The notes beneath the pieces were generated by a model. That model saw nothing but the letters and a program-made list of their open reading frames with translations, searched no databases and was not told the DNA's origin. The position numbers and the translations under genes are program-made. Positions 13,057 to 23,012 of a DNA stretch of 64,000 nt are shown here, piece by piece. The DNA is from Rhodovulum sp. MB263. GTDB taxonomy: Bacteria; Pseudomonadota; Alphaproteobacteria; Rhodobacterales; Rhodobacteraceae. The first letter of the stretch is position 1, and the number at the start of each line of letters is the position of its first letter. The stretch covers positions 2,046,001 through 2,110,000 of the forward strand of contig NZ_CP020384.1 in NCBI RefSeq assembly GCF_002073975.1. Reading direction: 5' to 3'.

Positions 13057-15369
13057 TCAGAACTTCGTCGAGACGGTGAAGTCGAAGTTCTGCACCTTGT
13101 CGTAATCTTCCTTGATCACCGCATTCGAGAAGTTGAAGCGCAGCGGCCCGATCGGGGTCTTCCAGAACACCGAGAAGCCGACCGCCGAACGCAGATTGAA
13201 GCTGTCATCGATGGCACCCGCATCGTCGAGCCCCCAGACAGAGCCGAAATCGGCGAAGACGCCGCCGGTGATGCCGTATTCGGCCGGCAGGCCCAGCGGG
13301 AATTCGGCCTCGAGCCGCGCCACGGCATACATGTTGCCGCCGAGCGCCTCCTTGCCATCGCGCGGACCCAGACCGTTGCCGTCAAAGCCGCGGATCTTGC
13401 CGTTGAGGAAATAGCGTTCGGTCACCCGGCTTTTCGAGTTGCCGAGCATCGACATCACGCCGCCTTCCAGTTCGGCGCGCAGAGTGACTTCCTCGTTCCA
13501 GACCATCTTCTGGGCGCCGACCAGCGCCGTGGTCTCGATGAATTCGAGATCGCCGCCAAGACCGGCATAGTCCTGGTTGAACTTCAGTACGATGCCCGAA
13601 TTCGGGTCGAGCCCGCTGCGGCGGGTATCATAGGTGAATCCGTAACCGATCTTGGAATAGGTCTGTCCCGGATCCTCTGCCTCGGCCTGAAGGTAGCTCG
13701 ACGAGCCCTTGTAATTCTTGAAGGTGTTCTCGCCGATAGCATAGCGCAGCTCGAACCGGCCATTCTCGGAGACCGGGAATTCGAGCGACGGCGCGATCTC
13801 GATCTTCTGCGTGGCGTATTTGCTGTCATAATTGCCGCTGTCGGTCTGGGCATAGGTGGCCGCGAAGCGGAACCGGACATTGCGCCCCAGAAAGGCGGGC
13901 TCGGCGAAGACGAAGCGCGAGGTCGAGTTGTCGGTGCCGGTGTCGATCCGGAAACTCAGATACTGACCGCGGCCGAGGAAGTTGTTCTCGCTGAACGAAA
14001 GCGCGGCCCCGGCCCCGTCGGTCTGCGAATAGCTCAGACCGAAGGAAAGCGACCCGGTCGGCTGTTCCTCGACATTGACATCGATGATCATCTGATCCGG
14101 GCTGGTGCCCTCACGCGCCGAGACATCGGCATTCGCAAAGAAGCCGAGCGCGCGGATGCGGTCCGCAGTCTGCCGGACCTGGCGCGGGTTGAAGGGGTCG
14201 CCTTCGACGGTGCGGAACTGGCGCCGCACCACCCGGTCAAGCGTGGTCGCGTTGCCTTCGATATCGATCCGCTCGACGAAGACCCGCGGCCCCCTCTCGA
14301 TCACGAAATCGACATCGAGCGTCAGATCGCGGTCGTTGCGGGTGATGCGCGGGGTGATGCGGATGAAATTCAGCCCCTTCTGGACCGCAAGCCGCTCCAT
14401 CCGGACGACGGTGTTCTCGATCGCCATCGGGGTATAGGTATCACCCTCCGAGACCTTGGCCGCGGCCAGAAACTCGTCGGGGTCGATCTCGGACAGGTCG
14501 GAACTGGCGGTGACGCTGCCGAAATCGAATTTCTGCCCCTCGCGGATATTGTAGGTCAGCAGATAGGCGTCGCGGTTGCGGGTCAGTTCGGGCGTGACCG
14601 ACAGGACCTGGAAATCGACATAGCCGCGGGACATGTAGAAATCCCTCAGCACCTGCTTGTCGAACTCGATCCGGTCGGCGATGAAGGTGTCCGAGCGGAT
14701 CACGCGCCGCAGGATGCCGGCCTGCTTGGTGCCGAGCGCGCGGCGCAGACGGCCTTCGGAATAGGCCCGGTTGCCGACGAAGGAGATGCGTTCGATCTCG
14801 ACCACGTCGCCTTCGACGATCTCGAACACCAGATCGACGCGGTTCTCGGACCGCTCGATGATCTTGGGCGTGACCGTGGCGGCGATACGACCGGACTGCT
14901 CATAGGCCGCGATGATGGCGGCGACATCGGCCTCGGCCGTGGCGGGCGAATAGACCCGGCGCGACTGGGACTGGATGATCTTCTGCAGATCCTCGTCCTT
15001 GATCCGGGCATTGCCCTCGAAGCTGATGCGGTTCACCGTCGGGTATTCGGTCACCTTGATGACAAGCGTCCCACCCTGCGGCACCAGCTCGACGGATTCG
15101 AAGAGACCGCTGCCGACAATGGCCTGATAGGCATCGTTCAGCCGCGCGGCCGAGATGGTCTCGCCCTTGGCGATATCGGCATAGGTGGCGACGGTTGAGG
15201 CATCGACCCGCTCATTGCCTTCGACCCGCACATTGGAAAAACTGTAGCTCTGCGCAAGGGCAAGCTGCGGCAGCCCCGCGCCGAGCCCGACGGCCAGCGC
15301 GACGGCCGAGAAGGCGAGGTTTCGAGCCCCCGGCCCGGTGCCGAGAAATCCCTGCGAAGCTTTGGTCAT
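13057..15369 (-). CDS. bamA: outer membrane protein assembly factor BamA
   Basis: Essential Omp85 protein that inserts beta-barrels into the outer membrane. 770 aa: signal peptide at about 1-39 (cut after LALA), five POTRA domains (about 41-370, e.g. VRVEGNERVDASTVATYADI), then the C-terminal 16-strand barrel with the lid-lock segment (GKIRGFDGNGLGPRDG, which carries an RGF motif) and the terminal aromatic residue (VSTKF). Between rseP and ompH, as in most Proteobacteria. A promoter-like TTGACA-17-TAGCAA lies immediately upstream, so it is probably also transcribed apart from rseP. Confidence 0.97.
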   Translation of the reverse strand: MTKASQGFLGTGPGARNLAFSAVALAVGLGAGLPQLALAQSYSFSNVRVEGNERVDASTVATYADIAKGETISAARLNDAYQAIVGSGLFESVELVPQGGTLVIKVTEYPTVNRISFEGNARIKDEDLQKIIQSQSRRVYSPATAEADVAAIIAAYEQSGRIAATVTPKIIERSENRVDLVFEIVEGDVVEIERISFVGNRAYSEGRLRRALGTKQAGILRRVIRSDTFIADRIEFDKQVLRDFYMSRGYVDFQVLSVTPELTRNRDAYLLTYNIREGQKFDFGSVTASSDLSEIDPDEFLAAAKVSEGDTYTPMAIENTVVRMERLAVQKGLNFIRITPRITRNDRDLTLDVDFVIERGPRVFVERIDIEGNATTLDRVVRRQFRTVEGDPFNPRQVRQTADRIRALGFFANADVSAREGTSPDQMIIDVNVEEQPTGSLSFGLSYSQTDGAGAALSFSENNFLGRGQYLSFRIDTGTDNSTSRFVFAEPAFLGRNVRFRFAATYAQTDSGNYDSKYATQKIEIAPSLEFPVSENGRFELRYAIGENTFKNYKGSSSYLQAEAEDPGQTYSKIGYGFTYDTRRSGLDPNSGIVLKFNQDYAGLGGDLEFIETTALVGAQKMVWNEEVTLRAELEGGVMSMLGNSKSRVTERYFLNGKIRGFDGNGLGPRDGKEALGGNMYAVARLEAEFPLGLPAEYGITGGVFADFGSVWGLDDAGAIDDSFNLRSAVGFSVFWKTPIGPLRFNFSNAVIKEDYDKVQNFDFTVSTKF

Positions 15370-15402
15370 GTGCCCGTCCCAAGGTGACGCTTTGTTTCCG
15401 CC

Positions 15403-15431
15403 TTGCTAGCCCGCGGACGGGGCTTTGTCAA
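15403..15431 (-). promoter_or_regulatory. predicted bamA promoter
   Basis: Read on the minus strand: perfect -35 TTGACA (15426-15431), 17-base spacer, -10-like TAGCAA (15403-15408), 34 bases before the bamA ATG. It gives bamA and the downstream ompH-fabZ-lpx genes their own start point inside the long envelope run. Confidence 0.55.
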
Positions 15432-15635
15432 AAGGCCGAGGACAGGAAAATGACCGAAGATTGCCGCCCCTTGCGCAAAGAGAGGGCCTTAAAGCCAGCG
15501 CGCTCCCGGGGCGCGATTGTCGCCCCGCCGCCCCGGCGCGCTTCGTCCCCTGCCCGGAGCTGGCCCGCGCCATGGGCGCGGGGCCTGTTTCATCCGGATC
15601 GCCTGCGCCTGCGCCGCAGGCCTTATTCACGCCAC

Positions 15636-15659
15636 AGAGAGAGAGAGAGAGAGAGAGAG
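15636..15659. repeat. (AG)12 dinucleotide microsatellite
   Basis: Twelve uninterrupted AG units on the plus strand, (CT)12 on the transcribed minus strand, between rseP and bamA. It is the only simple repeat of this length I noticed in the window. Such tracts can change length by slipped-strand mispairing. Confidence 0.95.
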
Positions 15660-15695
15660 GCCGATCAGCCCCCCGCATTGTCTGGCGGGGCGCTG

Positions 15696-17033
15696 TCAGG
15701 GGCAGAAGATGTCGTTCGTAAGCGCGAAGACCATCAGCCCGATCAGCAGCGCGAGACCCGCGGCCATCAGAACCCTCAGCGCCTTGTCGCTGGGCGGGCG
15801 GCCGACCACGGCCTCATAGGCGTAGAAGACCAGATGCCCGCCATCGAGGACCGGGATCGGAAACAGGTTCAGAAGCCCGACCGCGGTGGAGAGCATGGCG
15901 ATGAACCAGACGAAGCTCTCCAGGCCCTGACTGGCCGCCGCTCCCGAGGATTCGGCGATGCCGAGCGGCCCCGACAGGTTGCACGAGCTGATCTTGCCCG
16001 CGATCATGTGGTAAAGGCCCGACAGGCTCGACTGGACGATGAAGCCAAGCTGCTCGGCGCCATAGGACAGCGCCTCGAGCGGGCCCGCCATCCGGGTCGC
16101 GGGCTCGAAGGCCAGCCCGCCGGTCATCCCGATCAGCCAGCGCGTCTCGAATCCGCCCTCGGCATTGGGCATGTCCATCCGCTTTGGCGTCAGCGAAAGG
16201 CTCAGCGTCTCGCCATCGCGCCAGACGGTCAGATCGATCGGCGCGCCCTCCGAGGCGGTCACCACGTCCTGCAACTGGCTGAAGGCGCGGATCGGCTGGC
16301 CATCGATGGCGGTCACGACGTCGCCCACCTTCAGCCCTACCTCCTTCGCGGCCGATTTCGGCTGGATCGCCGAGACTACCGGCGGGAAGGGATAGGGCCC
16401 CGCGACCTCCTGCTCGACCCCGTCGCGGCGCAGAAGATAGGCGGTTTCGCTGTCCATCGGCAGCTGTGCCACGGCGTCGTAGAAGGCATTGAAATCGGGC
16501 GTCGCGCGGCCGTCGAGCGCCAGGATCGTGTCGCCTTCGCGCAGCGCGGATTGCTCGGCGGGCAAGGGGGTCAGCTTGCCCACCGTCGGCGGTTCGATCG
16601 CGACCCCGCCGACAACGGCCAGCATCGCGAAGACCGCGATCGACAGCACGAAGTTGAAGACCGGTCCCGCCGCCACCGTCAGCACCCGCGCCCAGAGGGG
16701 CGCGCCATGCATGGTATGGCGCCGCTTCTCCGGATCCATCGCGTCGAGGGCCTCGGCATCCTTGCCGCTGGCCCCGTCGGAATCGCCCCAGAAGCGCACA
16801 TAGCCGCCCAGCGGCAATGCCGCGATCTGCCAGCGGGTGCCGTGCCGGTCGACCCGCGAGGCCAGAACCGGCCCGAACCCGAGCGAGAACACCTCGGCCC
16901 GGATCCCGGTCCAGCGGCCGACGATGTAATGGCCGTACTCATGTACGGTGACGATCACCGACAGCGCCACGATGAAGGCGACGATGGTGAAGGCGGCATT
17001 CCCGAAAGAGGGAAACAGCGAAGCGATATCCAA
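15696..17033 (-). CDS. rseP: site-2 intramembrane zinc metalloprotease RseP
   Basis: Inner-membrane protease that cuts anti-sigma factors and leftover signal peptides. 445 aa with the zinc site TVHEYGHYIVG in the first membrane helix (about residue 27), PDZ region(s) between about 130 and 290 (KSAAKEVGLKVGDVVTAIDG), and the C-terminal NLFPIPVLDGGHL motif supplying the third zinc ligand. I chose the TTG at 17031-17033 (LDIASLFPSFG) because it gives the normal N-terminus just before helix 1 and has GGAAG upstream. No ATG fits, and the upstream frame overlaps dxr. It follows dxr by 22 bp. Confidence 0.93.
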   Translation of the reverse strand: MDIASLFPSFGNAAFTIVAFIVALSVIVTVHEYGHYIVGRWTGIRAEVFSLGFGPVLASRVDRHGTRWQIAALPLGGYVRFWGDSDGASGKDAEALDAMDPEKRRHTMHGAPLWARVLTVAAGPVFNFVLSIAVFAMLAVVGGVAIEPPTVGKLTPLPAEQSALREGDTILALDGRATPDFNAFYDAVAQLPMDSETAYLLRRDGVEQEVAGPYPFPPVVSAIQPKSAAKEVGLKVGDVVTAIDGQPIRAFSQLQDVVTASEGAPIDLTVWRDGETLSLSLTPKRMDMPNAEGGFETRWLIGMTGGLAFEPATRMAGPLEALSYGAEQLGFIVQSSLSGLYHMIAGKISSCNLSGPLGIAESSGAAASQGLESFVWFIAMLSTAVGLLNLFPIPVLDGGHLVFYAYEAVVGRPPSDKALRVLMAAGLALLIGLMVFALTNDIFCP

Positions 17034-17055
17034 TGACTTCCAGCCTTGTTCTGGT

Positions 17056-18240
17056 TCAGTTCGGCATCGACCGGACGGTCCGCGCGGCCTCTTCCCGTGC
17101 CAGATGGTCCACCCGCAGCACGTTCTCAAGGTCGAGCTCCGAATTCATCAGAGCGGTATCGGCGGAAAGCCGGTCCAGGACCGCGGCCACCACGTCCGAC
17201 ATCTGGGTGAACCCGATCTCGCGCGCGAGGAAGGCGTCGAGCGCGGCTTCCTTGGCCGCATTGAACACCGCCCCGGTCATGCCACCGGCCTCCATCACCT
17301 CGCGCGCAATCCTGAGCGCGGGCCAGCGCGTCTCGCAGGCCGGACGGAAGCTGAGCTGGCCGATCCTGGCCAGATCGAGCCGCTCGACCGGGAGCGCCCG
17401 GCGCTCGGGCCAGTTCAGCGCATAGCCGATGGCATGGCGCATGTCATGCGGTCCGACATGGGCCATGATCGCGCCGTCGCGATAGCCCACCATGGCGTGG
17501 ATCAGGGATTCCGGGTGGACCAGAGCCTCGATCTTCGAAGGTGCGATCCCGAAATATTCCTTGGTTTCAATCAGCTCCATGCCCTTGTTGAACATGGAGG
17601 CGGAATCGATGGTGATGCGTCGTCCCATCGACCAGTTCGGATGCGACGAGGCCTGTTCGGGCGTGGCCCTGGCCAGATCCTCGATCGGCCAGTCCCGGAA
17701 GGCGCCACCCGAGGCTGTGATGATCACCCGCTCGACCGCGTCCACATCCTCGCCCAGCAGCGCCTGGAACACCGCCGAATGCTCGCTGTCGACCGGCAGC
17801 ACCCGTGCCCCATGGGCCTTGGCAGTCCCAAGCAGCAAGGGCCCGGCCGCGACCAGGCTTTCCTTGTTGGCCAGCGCCAGCGTCGTGCCATGTTCGAGGG
17901 CGCGCAGCCCCGGTGCCAGCCCGGCAAAGCCCACGATGGCCGACATGAACCAGTCGGCGGGGCGGGCAGCCGCCTCGATCAGCGCGGCTGGACCTGCCGC
18001 CGCCTCGACCCCCGAGCCGGCCAGGGCGGCCCTCAGATCGTCCAGACAGTCGACGAAGGCGGTCACGGCCAGATCGGCCTTCAGCGCAATGGCCTGCTCG
18101 GCCAGGCGTTTCACGTTCCGACCGCCGGTCAGCGCGACGATATCATAGGCCCCGGCCCCGCCCTGCCGTGTCAGAAGGTCGATGGTGTTCTCGCCGATCG
18201 AGCCGGTCGCACCGAATACGGTGATCCGCCGTCTTTGCAT
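17056..18240 (-). CDS. dxr: 1-deoxy-D-xylulose-5-phosphate reductoisomerase
   Basis: Second step of the non-mevalonate (MEP) isoprenoid pathway, NADPH dependent. 394 aa; NADPH-binding GATGSIG at residues 10-16; metal and substrate residues in VDSEHSAVFQ and the flexible loop SGGAFRDWP; SMFNKGMELIE and HPESLIHAMV are family hallmarks. It lies between cdsA and rseP and supplies precursors for UppS in the same operon. Confidence 0.97.
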   Translation of the reverse strand: MQRRRITVFGATGSIGENTIDLLTRQGGAGAYDIVALTGGRNVKRLAEQAIALKADLAVTAFVDCLDDLRAALAGSGVEAAAGPAALIEAAARPADWFMSAIVGFAGLAPGLRALEHGTTLALANKESLVAAGPLLLGTAKAHGARVLPVDSEHSAVFQALLGEDVDAVERVIITASGGAFRDWPIEDLARATPEQASSHPNWSMGRRITIDSASMFNKGMELIETKEYFGIAPSKIEALVHPESLIHAMVGYRDGAIMAHVGPHDMRHAIGYALNWPERRALPVERLDLARIGQLSFRPACETRWPALRIAREVMEAGGMTGAVFNAAKEAALDAFLAREIGFTQMSDVVAAVLDRLSADTALMNSELDLENVLRVDHLAREEAARTVRSMPN

Positions 18241-18245
18241 GCCGT

Positions 18246-19040
18246 TCAGAACCTCACTTCAGGGACATAGACAAGCTGAGCCACCAGAAGCATGAACAGG
18301 GAGGCGCCCAGCAGACCGTCGAACCTGTCGAACAATCCGCCATGGCCGGGCAAGAGCGAGGAGCTGTCTTTCACGCCGACGCGGCGTTTTAGCGCGCTTT
18401 CGGCGGCATCGCCCATCTGGCTGGCGAAGGACAATGCCATCGAGATCCAGGGCAGATCGGGACCCGCCGTGGTGAAGCTGAGGAAGATCAGACCGATCAG
18501 CATCGCCGCGAACCAGCCGCCCAGAATCCCCGACCAGGTCTTCTTGGGGCTGACCTTCGGCCAGAATTTCGGCCCGCCGATGAAACGGCCCGCGAAATAT
18601 CCCGCAACATCGGTCGCGATCACCACGAGGATCAGCCAGACCAGCCATACGATGCCGTGATCGGCGCGGAAGCTCGCAAGCCCGTAGCCCGTGACCAGCA
18701 TCGCCATCGCGAAGGCCAGATAGATGCCGCGGTCGCGTGGCAGTTGCCAGGCGCCGATCACGCAGGGAATGGCCAGAAGCGGGAAGGCCGCATAGGGGGG
18801 CAGAAGCCAGGCGACCATCACCGTGGCACCCGAGACCAGCGCCATCTGGATCGGCAGCCGTCCGGCCGCGCCGGGCACCATCATCCGCGTCAGTTCCCAG
18901 ACCATCGTGCCCGAGACCAGCGCCGCCAGCCCGGTGAACCAGACCCCGCCCAGCCAGACCGCCAGGATACCAATGGTCGCCATCACCACTGCCGACCCGA
19001 GACGGGGCAGCAGATCTTCCCAGGACCCACCCGAAGCCAT
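18246..19040 (-). CDS. cdsA: phosphatidate cytidylyltransferase CdsA
   Basis: Multi-pass inner-membrane enzyme that makes CDP-diacylglycerol from phosphatidate and CTP. 264 aa with about seven or eight membrane helices. The C-terminal signature region reads SPKKTWSGILGGW ... AESALKRRVGVKDSSSLLPG, followed by GHGGLFDRFDGLL, which is the CDP-DAG synthase signature. Start ATG overlaps the uppS stop by one base (TGATG), indicating coupled translation. Confidence 0.96.
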   Translation of the reverse strand: MASGGSWEDLLPRLGSAVVMATIGILAVWLGGVWFTGLAALVSGTMVWELTRMMVPGAAGRLPIQMALVSGATVMVAWLLPPYAAFPLLAIPCVIGAWQLPRDRGIYLAFAMAMLVTGYGLASFRADHGIVWLVWLILVVIATDVAGYFAGRFIGGPKFWPKVSPKKTWSGILGGWFAAMLIGLIFLSFTTAGPDLPWISMALSFASQMGDAAESALKRRVGVKDSSSLLPGHGGLFDRFDGLLGASLFMLLVAQLVYVPEVRF

Positions 19041-19765
19041 CAGCTCAATACCGCTCCATAGCGCCGCTCGCGCGTGCCGTAATTGCCGACGATCTCGGCG
19101 AAATGCGCCGCCGTGAAATCGGGCCAGAGCACGGGCGTGAATTCATATTCCGCATAGGCCGACTGCCACAGCAGAAAGTTCGAGATCCGCGCCTCGCCAG
19201 AGGTCCGGATCACCAGATCGGGGTCGGGCAGGAGGCAGGTGTCGAGGAAATGCGCCAGCGTCTCGGCATCGACATCCTCGGGATCGAGCCGCCCGGCCGC
19301 CACCTCGCGGGCGAGCCGCTTGGTGGCACGCGCAACCTCGTCGCGGCCGCCATAATTGATCGCGACCGTCAGGTTCACCAGATCGTTGCCGGCGGTGAGC
19401 TCTTCCAGCGCATGCATCATGCCGACCAGCTTGGGATCGAGCCGGTCGCGGTCGCCGATGAAGCGCACCCGCACGCCCTTTTCCAGAAGCGCCGTCGCCT
19501 CCTTCTGGATGTAGCGGCGGAACAGCGTCATCAGGCCCGTGACCTCGACCTGGGTCCGGCGCCAGTTCTCGGTCGAGAAGGCGAAGATCGTCAGGTAGCG
19601 GATGCCGAGATCGGGGCAGGCCTCGACGATCTCGCGCACCCGGCGCGCCCCGGCCTGATGGCCGAAGAGACGCGGCCGGCCGCGCATCTGGGCCCAGCGG
19701 CCATTGCCGTCCATGATGACGGCGACATGGGCGGGCCCGCTCTGGTTGCTGTCCTTCGCGGCCAC
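19040..19765 (-). CDS. uppS: isoprenyl (undecaprenyl) diphosphate synthase
   Basis: Cis-prenyltransferase that makes the C55 lipid carrier for peptidoglycan and other envelope sugars. 241 aa; VAVIMDGNGRWAQ contains the catalytic Asp and phosphate-binding residues (about 14-26), GHQAGARRVREIV follows, and the LVIRTSGEARISNFLLWQSA stretch is the C-terminal family signature. It sits 36 bp after frr and is coupled to cdsA. Confidence 0.97.
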   Translation of the reverse strand: MAAKDSNQSGPAHVAVIMDGNGRWAQMRGRPRLFGHQAGARRVREIVEACPDLGIRYLTIFAFSTENWRRTQVEVTGLMTLFRRYIQKEATALLEKGVRVRFIGDRDRLDPKLVGMMHALEELTAGNDLVNLTVAINYGGRDEVARATKRLAREVAAGRLDPEDVDAETLAHFLDTCLLPDPDLVIRTSGEARISNFLLWQSAYAEYEFTPVLWPDFTAAHFAEIVGNYGTRERRYGAVLS

Positions 19766-19801
19766 GCCGCCCCCTTTCCGCCCCTGCGGGACCGATTGCA
19801 G

Positions 19802-20368
19802 TCAGACCTGCATGATCTCCTGCTGCTTGGTCTCGAGCGCCTTGTCGACCTGGGCGATATACCTGTCGGTCAGGGACTGGATCTCGTCATGCCAGATCTT
19901 GTTGTCATCCTCGCCCATGCCGGCCGCCTTGGCCTTCTTGAGCTGCTCCATGCCGTCGCGGCGCACGTTGCGCACGGCCACGCGGGCCTGTTCGGCATAT
20001 TGGGCCGCGACCTTGGTCAGCTCGCGGCGGCGCTCTTCGTTCAGCTCGGGGATCGGCAGCATGATGATGGTGCCGTTGGTCTGCGGATTGATCCCGAGCC
20101 CCGATTCCATGATCGCCTTCTCGACCTTGTTCACCATCGACTTGTCCCAGACATTGATGGTGACCATGCGCGGCTCGGGCACGTTGACCGTGCCCACCTG
20201 GTTGATCGGGGTCGGCGTGCCATAGGCCTCGACCGTGACGGGGTCAAGCATGCTGGCCGAGGCGCGCCCTGTCCGGAGCGAGGAAAACTCGTGCTTGAGC
20301 GACGCCATCGCGCCGTCCATCCGGCGGGTCAGGTCGTCAAGGTCGATATCCAGCTCGTCTTCCGCCAT
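19802..20368 (-). CDS. frr: ribosome recycling factor
   Basis: Releases ribosomes from mRNA after termination together with EF-G. 188 aa. The typical segments are [20 protein letters not shown] and [20 protein letters not shown]. It follows pyrH by 51 bp and precedes uppS, the standard bacterial order. The usual upstream neighbours rpsB and tsf are not here; miaA lies divergently beyond pyrH instead. Confidence 0.97.
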   Translation of the reverse strand: MAEDELDIDLDDLTRRMDGAMASLKHEFSSLRTGRASASMLDPVTVEAYGTPTPINQVGTVNVPEPRMVTINVWDKSMVNKVEKAIMESGLGINPQTNGTIIMLPIPELNEERRRELTKVAAQYAEQARVAVRNVRRDGMEQLKKAKAAGMGEDDNKIWHDEIQSLTDRYIAQVDKALETKQQEIMQV

Positions 20369-20419
20369 GGTCTTTCTTCCCGTTGCCTCGTGGTGTCGCG
20401 TGTTTTGGTTGCTATACCG

Positions 20420-21157
20420 CTATCCGTGCACGATTGTATAGGTGCCTTGCCCGGCTAGGATGCCGCGGAACCCGCCCGGCTCGTCCAGGCTGAAGACGAT
20501 GATCGGCAGGTCGTTGTCGCGCGCCAGAGCGATCGCCGAGGCATCCATCACCTTGAGATTCTTCACCAGACAGTCGTCATAGCTGATCTCGTCATAGCGC
20601 ACGGCATCGTCATGCTTGACCGGGTCCTTGTCATAGACCCCGTCGACCTTGGTGCCCTTGAAGATCGCCTCGCAGGCCATCTCGTTGGCGCGCAGCGTCG
20701 CGGCGGTATCGGTGGTGAAATAGGGGTTCCCGGTGCCCGCGGCGAAGATGATCACCCGCTTCTTTTCCAGATGGCGGACGGCGCGGCGGCGGATATAGGG
20801 CTCAGCCACCTCATCCATCCGGATCGCCGAGACCACCCGGCAGAAAACGCCCATCTCCTCCAGCGCCGACTGCATCGCCAGCGCGTTCATCACGGTCGCC
20901 AGCATCCCCATGTAATCGGCGGTGGTCCGCTCCATGCCCTGGGCCGAGCCCTGCAGCCCGCGGAAGATGTTGCCGCCGCCGATCACCATGCAGATCTCGA
21001 CGCCGAGATCGCGCACCGCCTTGACCTCGCGCGCGATGCGCTCGACCGTCGGCGGGTGAAGACCATAGCCCTGATCGCCCATCAGAGCTTCGCCGGAGAT
21101 TTTCAGAAGCACGCGGTTATAGGCCGGCTTCGGTTGATCGGCGCTGCCGTCGCTCAT
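20420..21157 (-). CDS. pyrH: UMP kinase PyrH
   Basis: Phosphorylates UMP to UDP; hexameric, GTP-activated and UTP-inhibited in bacteria. 245 aa. Key segments: [13 protein letters not shown], the [11 protein letters not shown] nucleotide loop, DHMGMLAT-like [14 protein letters not shown], and [17 protein letters not shown] chose the ATG at 21155-21157 (MSDGSADQ), which leaves 42 bp to the divergent miaA start; longer frames upstream are shadows of miaA. Confidence 0.96.
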   Translation of the reverse strand: MSDGSADQPKPAYNRVLLKISGEALMGDQGYGLHPPTVERIAREVKAVRDLGVEICMVIGGGNIFRGLQGSAQGMERTTADYMGMLATVMNALAMQSALEEMGVFCRVVSAIRMDEVAEPYIRRRAVRHLEKKRVIIFAAGTGNPYFTTDTAATLRANEMACEAIFKGTKVDGVYDKDPVKHDDAVRYDEISYDDCLVKNLKVMDASAIALARDNDLPIIVFSLDEPGGFRGILAGQGTYTIVHG

Positions 21158-21199
21158 ATGGTCTGCCTCTGTTTTCAGGAATGTCAGTCGGGCGGCACC

Positions 21200-22123
21200 A
21201 TGTCGGAAAAGCGGGGCGGGTTCAACGCCCAACAGGCCGGAACCGGGGCAGCAGGGCTGCCCGATCTCGACCCGGCGCGGCCGGTCCTGATCGCGGGGCC
21301 GACCGCCAGCGGCAAGTCGGCGCTGGCGCTGGCCATCGCCGGGGCGCAGGGCGGCGTGATCGTCAATGCCGATGCGCTGCAGGTGTTCGAGGGCTGGCAG
21401 GTGCTGACCGCCCGCCCCACGCCCGACGAAGAAGCCAGCGTGCCGCATGCGCTTTACGGCCATGTCCCCTTCACGGCGGACTATTCGGTCGGTCACTGGC
21501 TGCGCGATCTGGCGCCCCTGTTGCGGGGCCCCGAACGCCCGATCGTGGTCGGCGGCACCGGGCTTTACTTCACCGCGCTGACCGAGGGTCTGGCCGAGAT
21601 CCCGCCGACCCCGCCCGAGATCCGGGCCGAGGCCGACCGGCGTCTGGCCGCGGAGGGGCCTGAGGCGCTGCTGGGCGCGCTCGACCCCGCCACGCTGGCG
21701 CGGATCGACCGGCTGAACCCGGTCCGGGTCCAGCGCGCCTGGGAGGTCCAGTGCGCAACCGGCCGCGGGCTTGCCGCCTGGCAGGACGAGACCCCGCCCC
21801 CGCTCCTGCCCCTCGCGGCCGCGCAGCCCCTGGTGATCGAGGCCGGCCGCGACTGGCTGAACGCCCGGATCGATGCGCGCTTCGAGCGGATGATCGCGGA
21901 AGGCGCGCTGGAGGAGGTCCGCGCCAACCTGCCCCGCTGGGATCCGGCGCTGCTGTCGGCCAAGGCCATCGGCGCGCCCGATCTGGTGGCATATCTGCAT
22001 GGCGAAATCCCGCTTGCCGAGGCCGTGTCGTCCGCCAAGACCGCCTCGCGCCAATATGCCAAGCGACAGCGCAGTTGGTTCCGCTCGCGGCTGGGAGGCT
22101 GGCCGCGCTGGCCTGCGGGCTGA
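21200..22123 (+). CDS. miaA: tRNA dimethylallyltransferase MiaA
   Basis: Adds a dimethylallyl group to N6 of A37 in tRNAs reading U-starting codons. 307 aa: P-loop [15 protein letters not shown] at about residues 33-47, [16 protein letters not shown] (acceptor Asp region), [15 protein letters not shown], and C-terminal [13 protein letters not shown]. Compared with most MiaA it has a short extra N-terminal segment, and the ATG at 21200 has only a weak ribosome-binding site, so a nearby start is possible. Divergent from pyrH by 42 bp. Confidence 0.94.
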   Translation: MSEKRGGFNAQQAGTGAAGLPDLDPARPVLIAGPTASGKSALALAIAGAQGGVIVNADALQVFEGWQVLTARPTPDEEASVPHALYGHVPFTADYSVGHWLRDLAPLLRGPERPIVVGGTGLYFTALTEGLAEIPPTPPEIRAEADRRLAAEGPEALLGALDPATLARIDRLNPVRVQRAWEVQCATGRGLAAWQDETPPPLLPLAAAQPLVIEAGRDWLNARIDARFERMIAEGALEEVRANLPRWDPALLSAKAIGAPDLVAYLHGEIPLAEAVSSAKTASRQYAKRQRSWFRSRLGGWPRWPAG

Positions 22124-22223
22124 ACCGCCCTTCCCGGCCGGGCACGCTTTACCGGCCCTCCGAATCGGACCAAGATCGGCGCGCCAGACGCCTTGCGCGC
22201 CCTTGCACCCGGGATTTTCCTTT

Positions 22224-23012
22224 ATGTCGCTGTTCTCCGAACTTCGCCTGGTTCCGTTCTCGCGCCTGACCAATGGCAGCCGGTGGCGGGTCGAGGCGAT
22301 GCGGAGCTATTCCGCGCCGCAACTGCTCTGGATCACCAAGGGCCAGGGCCGGATCACCGTCGGCGGCGTCACCCGGGGCTATGGTGCCCATAACGCCGTG
22401 TTCATCCCGGCGCACACCATGCATGGCTTCGAGATGACAAGCCAGGTCTACGGCACCGGCATCGTCTTCGCCGATCTGCCCGCTATCGAACTGCCAGACG
22501 GGCCGCATCACCTGCGCATCCGCGACGGCGCGGTGCAGGCCGAACTGACGTTTCTGGTCGAGAGCCTGCAGCGCGAGCTCGAGGGCAGACGGCCCGAGGC
22601 CCGGCGCGCGATCCGGCATCTGGCGGGGCTGGTCTCGGTCTGGCTCGACCGCCAGATCGCCCTGGACGAGGCCGCCACCGGCCGCCCGGATCCGGCGCGC
22701 CGGCTGGCCTCGGGCTTCGCCGCGCTGGTCGAGAAGGAATTCCGCTCGGCCAAGTCCGTTTCGGACTATGCCGCCGCCCTCGGCGTGACGCCCACCCATC
22801 TGACGCGGGTCTGCAACCGCACCTGCGGGCGCAGCGCCTCCGAACTTCTGGCCGAACGCAAGATCAGCGAGGCAAGGCGGCTTCTGGCCGATACCCGGGC
22901 TCCGATCAAGGAGATCGCCTCGGCGCTCGGCTATGCCTCGCCCGCCTATTTCACCCGCGCCTTCCAGGCCCGGGCGGGCGCCTCGCCAAGCCGGTTCCGC
23001 AAGGGGCACTGA
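22224..23012 (+). CDS. AraC-family transcriptional regulator
   Basis: 262 aa with an N-terminal cupin-like effector domain (about 20-95: [27 protein letters not shown]) and a C-terminal AraC double helix-turn-helix (about 165-260: [20 protein letters not shown], then [20 protein letters not shown] and the [11 protein letters not shown] end). It may sense a small molecule and control the peptide-type ABC operon 330 bp downstream on the same strand; that link is inferred from position only. The start is ATG 22224, just ahead of the cupin domain. Confidence 0.92.
   Translation: MSLFSELRLVPFSRLTNGSRWRVEAMRSYSAPQLLWITKGQGRITVGGVTRGYGAHNAVFIPAHTMHGFEMTSQVYGTGIVFADLPAIELPDGPHHLRIRDGAVQAELTFLVESLQRELEGRRPEARRAIRHLAGLVSVWLDRQIALDEAATGRPDPARRLASGFAALVEKEFRSAKSVSDYAAALGVTPTHLTRVCNRTCGRSASELLAERKISEARRLLADTRAPIKEIASALGYASPAYFTRAFQARAGASPSRFRKGH

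Larger units (their letters stand above)
15370..15695. other. rseP-bamA intergenic region
   Basis: No gene is seen in these 326 bases. They hold the predicted bamA promoter (15403-15431) and a 24-base AG/CT dinucleotide tract (15636-15659) located about 270 bases upstream of the bamA start and just after the rseP stop. Confidence 0.7.

Noticed and set aside
15195-17036. Plus-strand frame through the AG repeat (Arg-Glu repeat protein)
   Set aside because: The repeat-encoded RE run is produced by the dinucleotide tract, and the rest is antisense to rseP.
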